Shown here: positions 5,348 to 5,839 of the stretch, piece after piece
How the letters are laid out: each line of letters begins with the position of its first letter
Position numbering within the stretch: position 1 is the stretch's first letter
Source of the DNA: Oceanospirillaceae bacterium
Lineage (GTDB): Bacteria > Pseudomonadota > Gammaproteobacteria > Pseudomonadales > Balneatricaceae
Direction: 5' to 3'
Assembly: GCA_023954795.1 (NCBI GenBank)
Contig: JAGSHA010000216.1
Coordinates: forward strand, 1-5,839
DNA length: 5,839 nucleotides
Position numbers and translations under genes: made by a program
Notes under the pieces: generated by a model
The model's input: the letters and a program-made list of their open reading frames with translations, nothing else
Databases searched by the model: none
Told to the model about the DNA's origin: nothing

Positions 5348-5839
5348 TTAGGGCTGGAGCAATCCAGCGTCCTGGAAGTAGCGATGCGCGCCCGGATGCA
5401 TGGGCGCCGCCAAAGACGGCTTCACCATATCTTCAATCTTCAGGTCGACAAAGGCAGGATGCATACGACGGAAACGCTCGAACTGACTGAACAGGGATTT
5501 CACCACAGCGTACGCCACTTCGTCCGGCAGGTCAGCACGGGTAAACAGGGTCGCATTTACACCGGCAGTATGCACATCGGGCTGGCTAGCATCGTAGTAA
5601 TCCCCCCGCAGGGACAACGGATGGTAATGAGGATTGGTGGTGGTCAGGGTTTCAATATCTTCCAGTGACAAACTGACCAGCTGACTGTCGCAGTCACGCA
5701 AGGCTTCCTTAATCGCACCGCTAGGATGGCCCACCACATACAAGGTGGCATCGATGCGGTTTTCACACAACGCGTCGGCCTGATTGGCCGGTGCTAGTTG
5801 ATGCACCTCAGCGAAATCATCCAGGCTCCAGTTGCGTGT
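5348..5839 (-). CDS. Second TAXI-family solute receptor, C-terminal half only (5' end beyond the window)
   Basis: The frame runs from the right edge of the window to TAA at 5350-5348 and gives 163 residues, about half of a TAXI receptor; roughly 170 N-terminal residues, including any signal peptide, lie off the edge. The ATG at 5806 is internal, because the reading frame and the homology continue upstream of it (TRNWSLDDFAE). It aligns throughout with the C-terminal half of the receptor at 2048-3037: both have a Cys before the identical VGHPSGAIKEA and another Cys shortly after it, then YAVVKSLF / YQVVKAVF, RFRRMHPAF / RFKRLHPAF and LAAPMHPGA / LSAPLHDGA. The sequences have diverged clearly elsewhere, so this is an old paralogue rather than a recent duplicate. 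It converges on the sensor kinase with a 17-base gap, so no permease follows it on its own strand. It may be a receptor for another permease, or a sensory partner of the kinase. Confidence 0.93.
   Translation of the reverse strand, partial: TRNWSLDDFAEVHQLAPANQADALCENRIDATLYVVGHPSGAIKEALRDCDSQLVSLSLEDIETLTTTNPHYHPLSLRGDYYDASQPDVHTAGVNATLFTRADLPDEVAYAVVKSLFSQFERFRRMHPAFVDLKIEDMVKPSLAAPMHPGAHRYFQDAGLLQP

Overview
The window looks like chromosomal DNA of a Gram-negative, probably marine gammaproteobacterium. The basis is a TAXI-type TRAP transporter with a Sec-exported periplasmic receptor, an EmrE-type multidrug exporter and a two-membrane-span sensor kinase. Protein style and codon use recall Oceanospirillales, but there is no phylogenetic marker gene here, so this placement is an inference.

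Layout. Positions 1-1908 (minus strand) hold most of a TRAP transporter permease in which the DctQ-like and DctM-like parts are fused; its C-terminal end lies off the left edge. Upstream of it on the same strand, at 2048-3037, is the gene for its likely periplasmic TAXI-family solute receptor. The 139-base gap between them holds a tight 9-bp hairpin and then a terminator-like stem with a T-run, suggesting that the receptor is made in excess over the permease. Positions 3038-3399 are a 362-base divergent intergenic region with a striking nested palindrome (3122-3157), a short GC hairpin and weak promoter candidates on both strands. To its right, on the plus strand, come a small multidrug resistance (SMR) transporter of the EmrE type (3400-3732) and, after an 11-base gap, a membrane sensor histidine kinase (3744-5330). 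After a 17-base gap the kinase converges on a second TAXI-family receptor gene (5348 to beyond 5839, minus strand), whose N-terminal half is off the right edge.

How the genes may work together. The receptor at 2048-3037 and the fused permease form a plausible complete TAXI-TRAP uptake system: secondary, ion-driven, substrate unknown. The kinase sits between two TAXI receptor genes, and the nearer one has no permease on its 3' side. This invites the hypothesis that one or both receptors report ligand occupancy to the kinase, as shown in some other tripartite transport systems. No response regulator is visible, so the output is unknown. The SMR gene and the kinase appear to share a transcript, which would link an efflux pump to the same sensory unit; this is inference.

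No RNA genes, insertion sequences, CRISPR arrays or phage features were seen.
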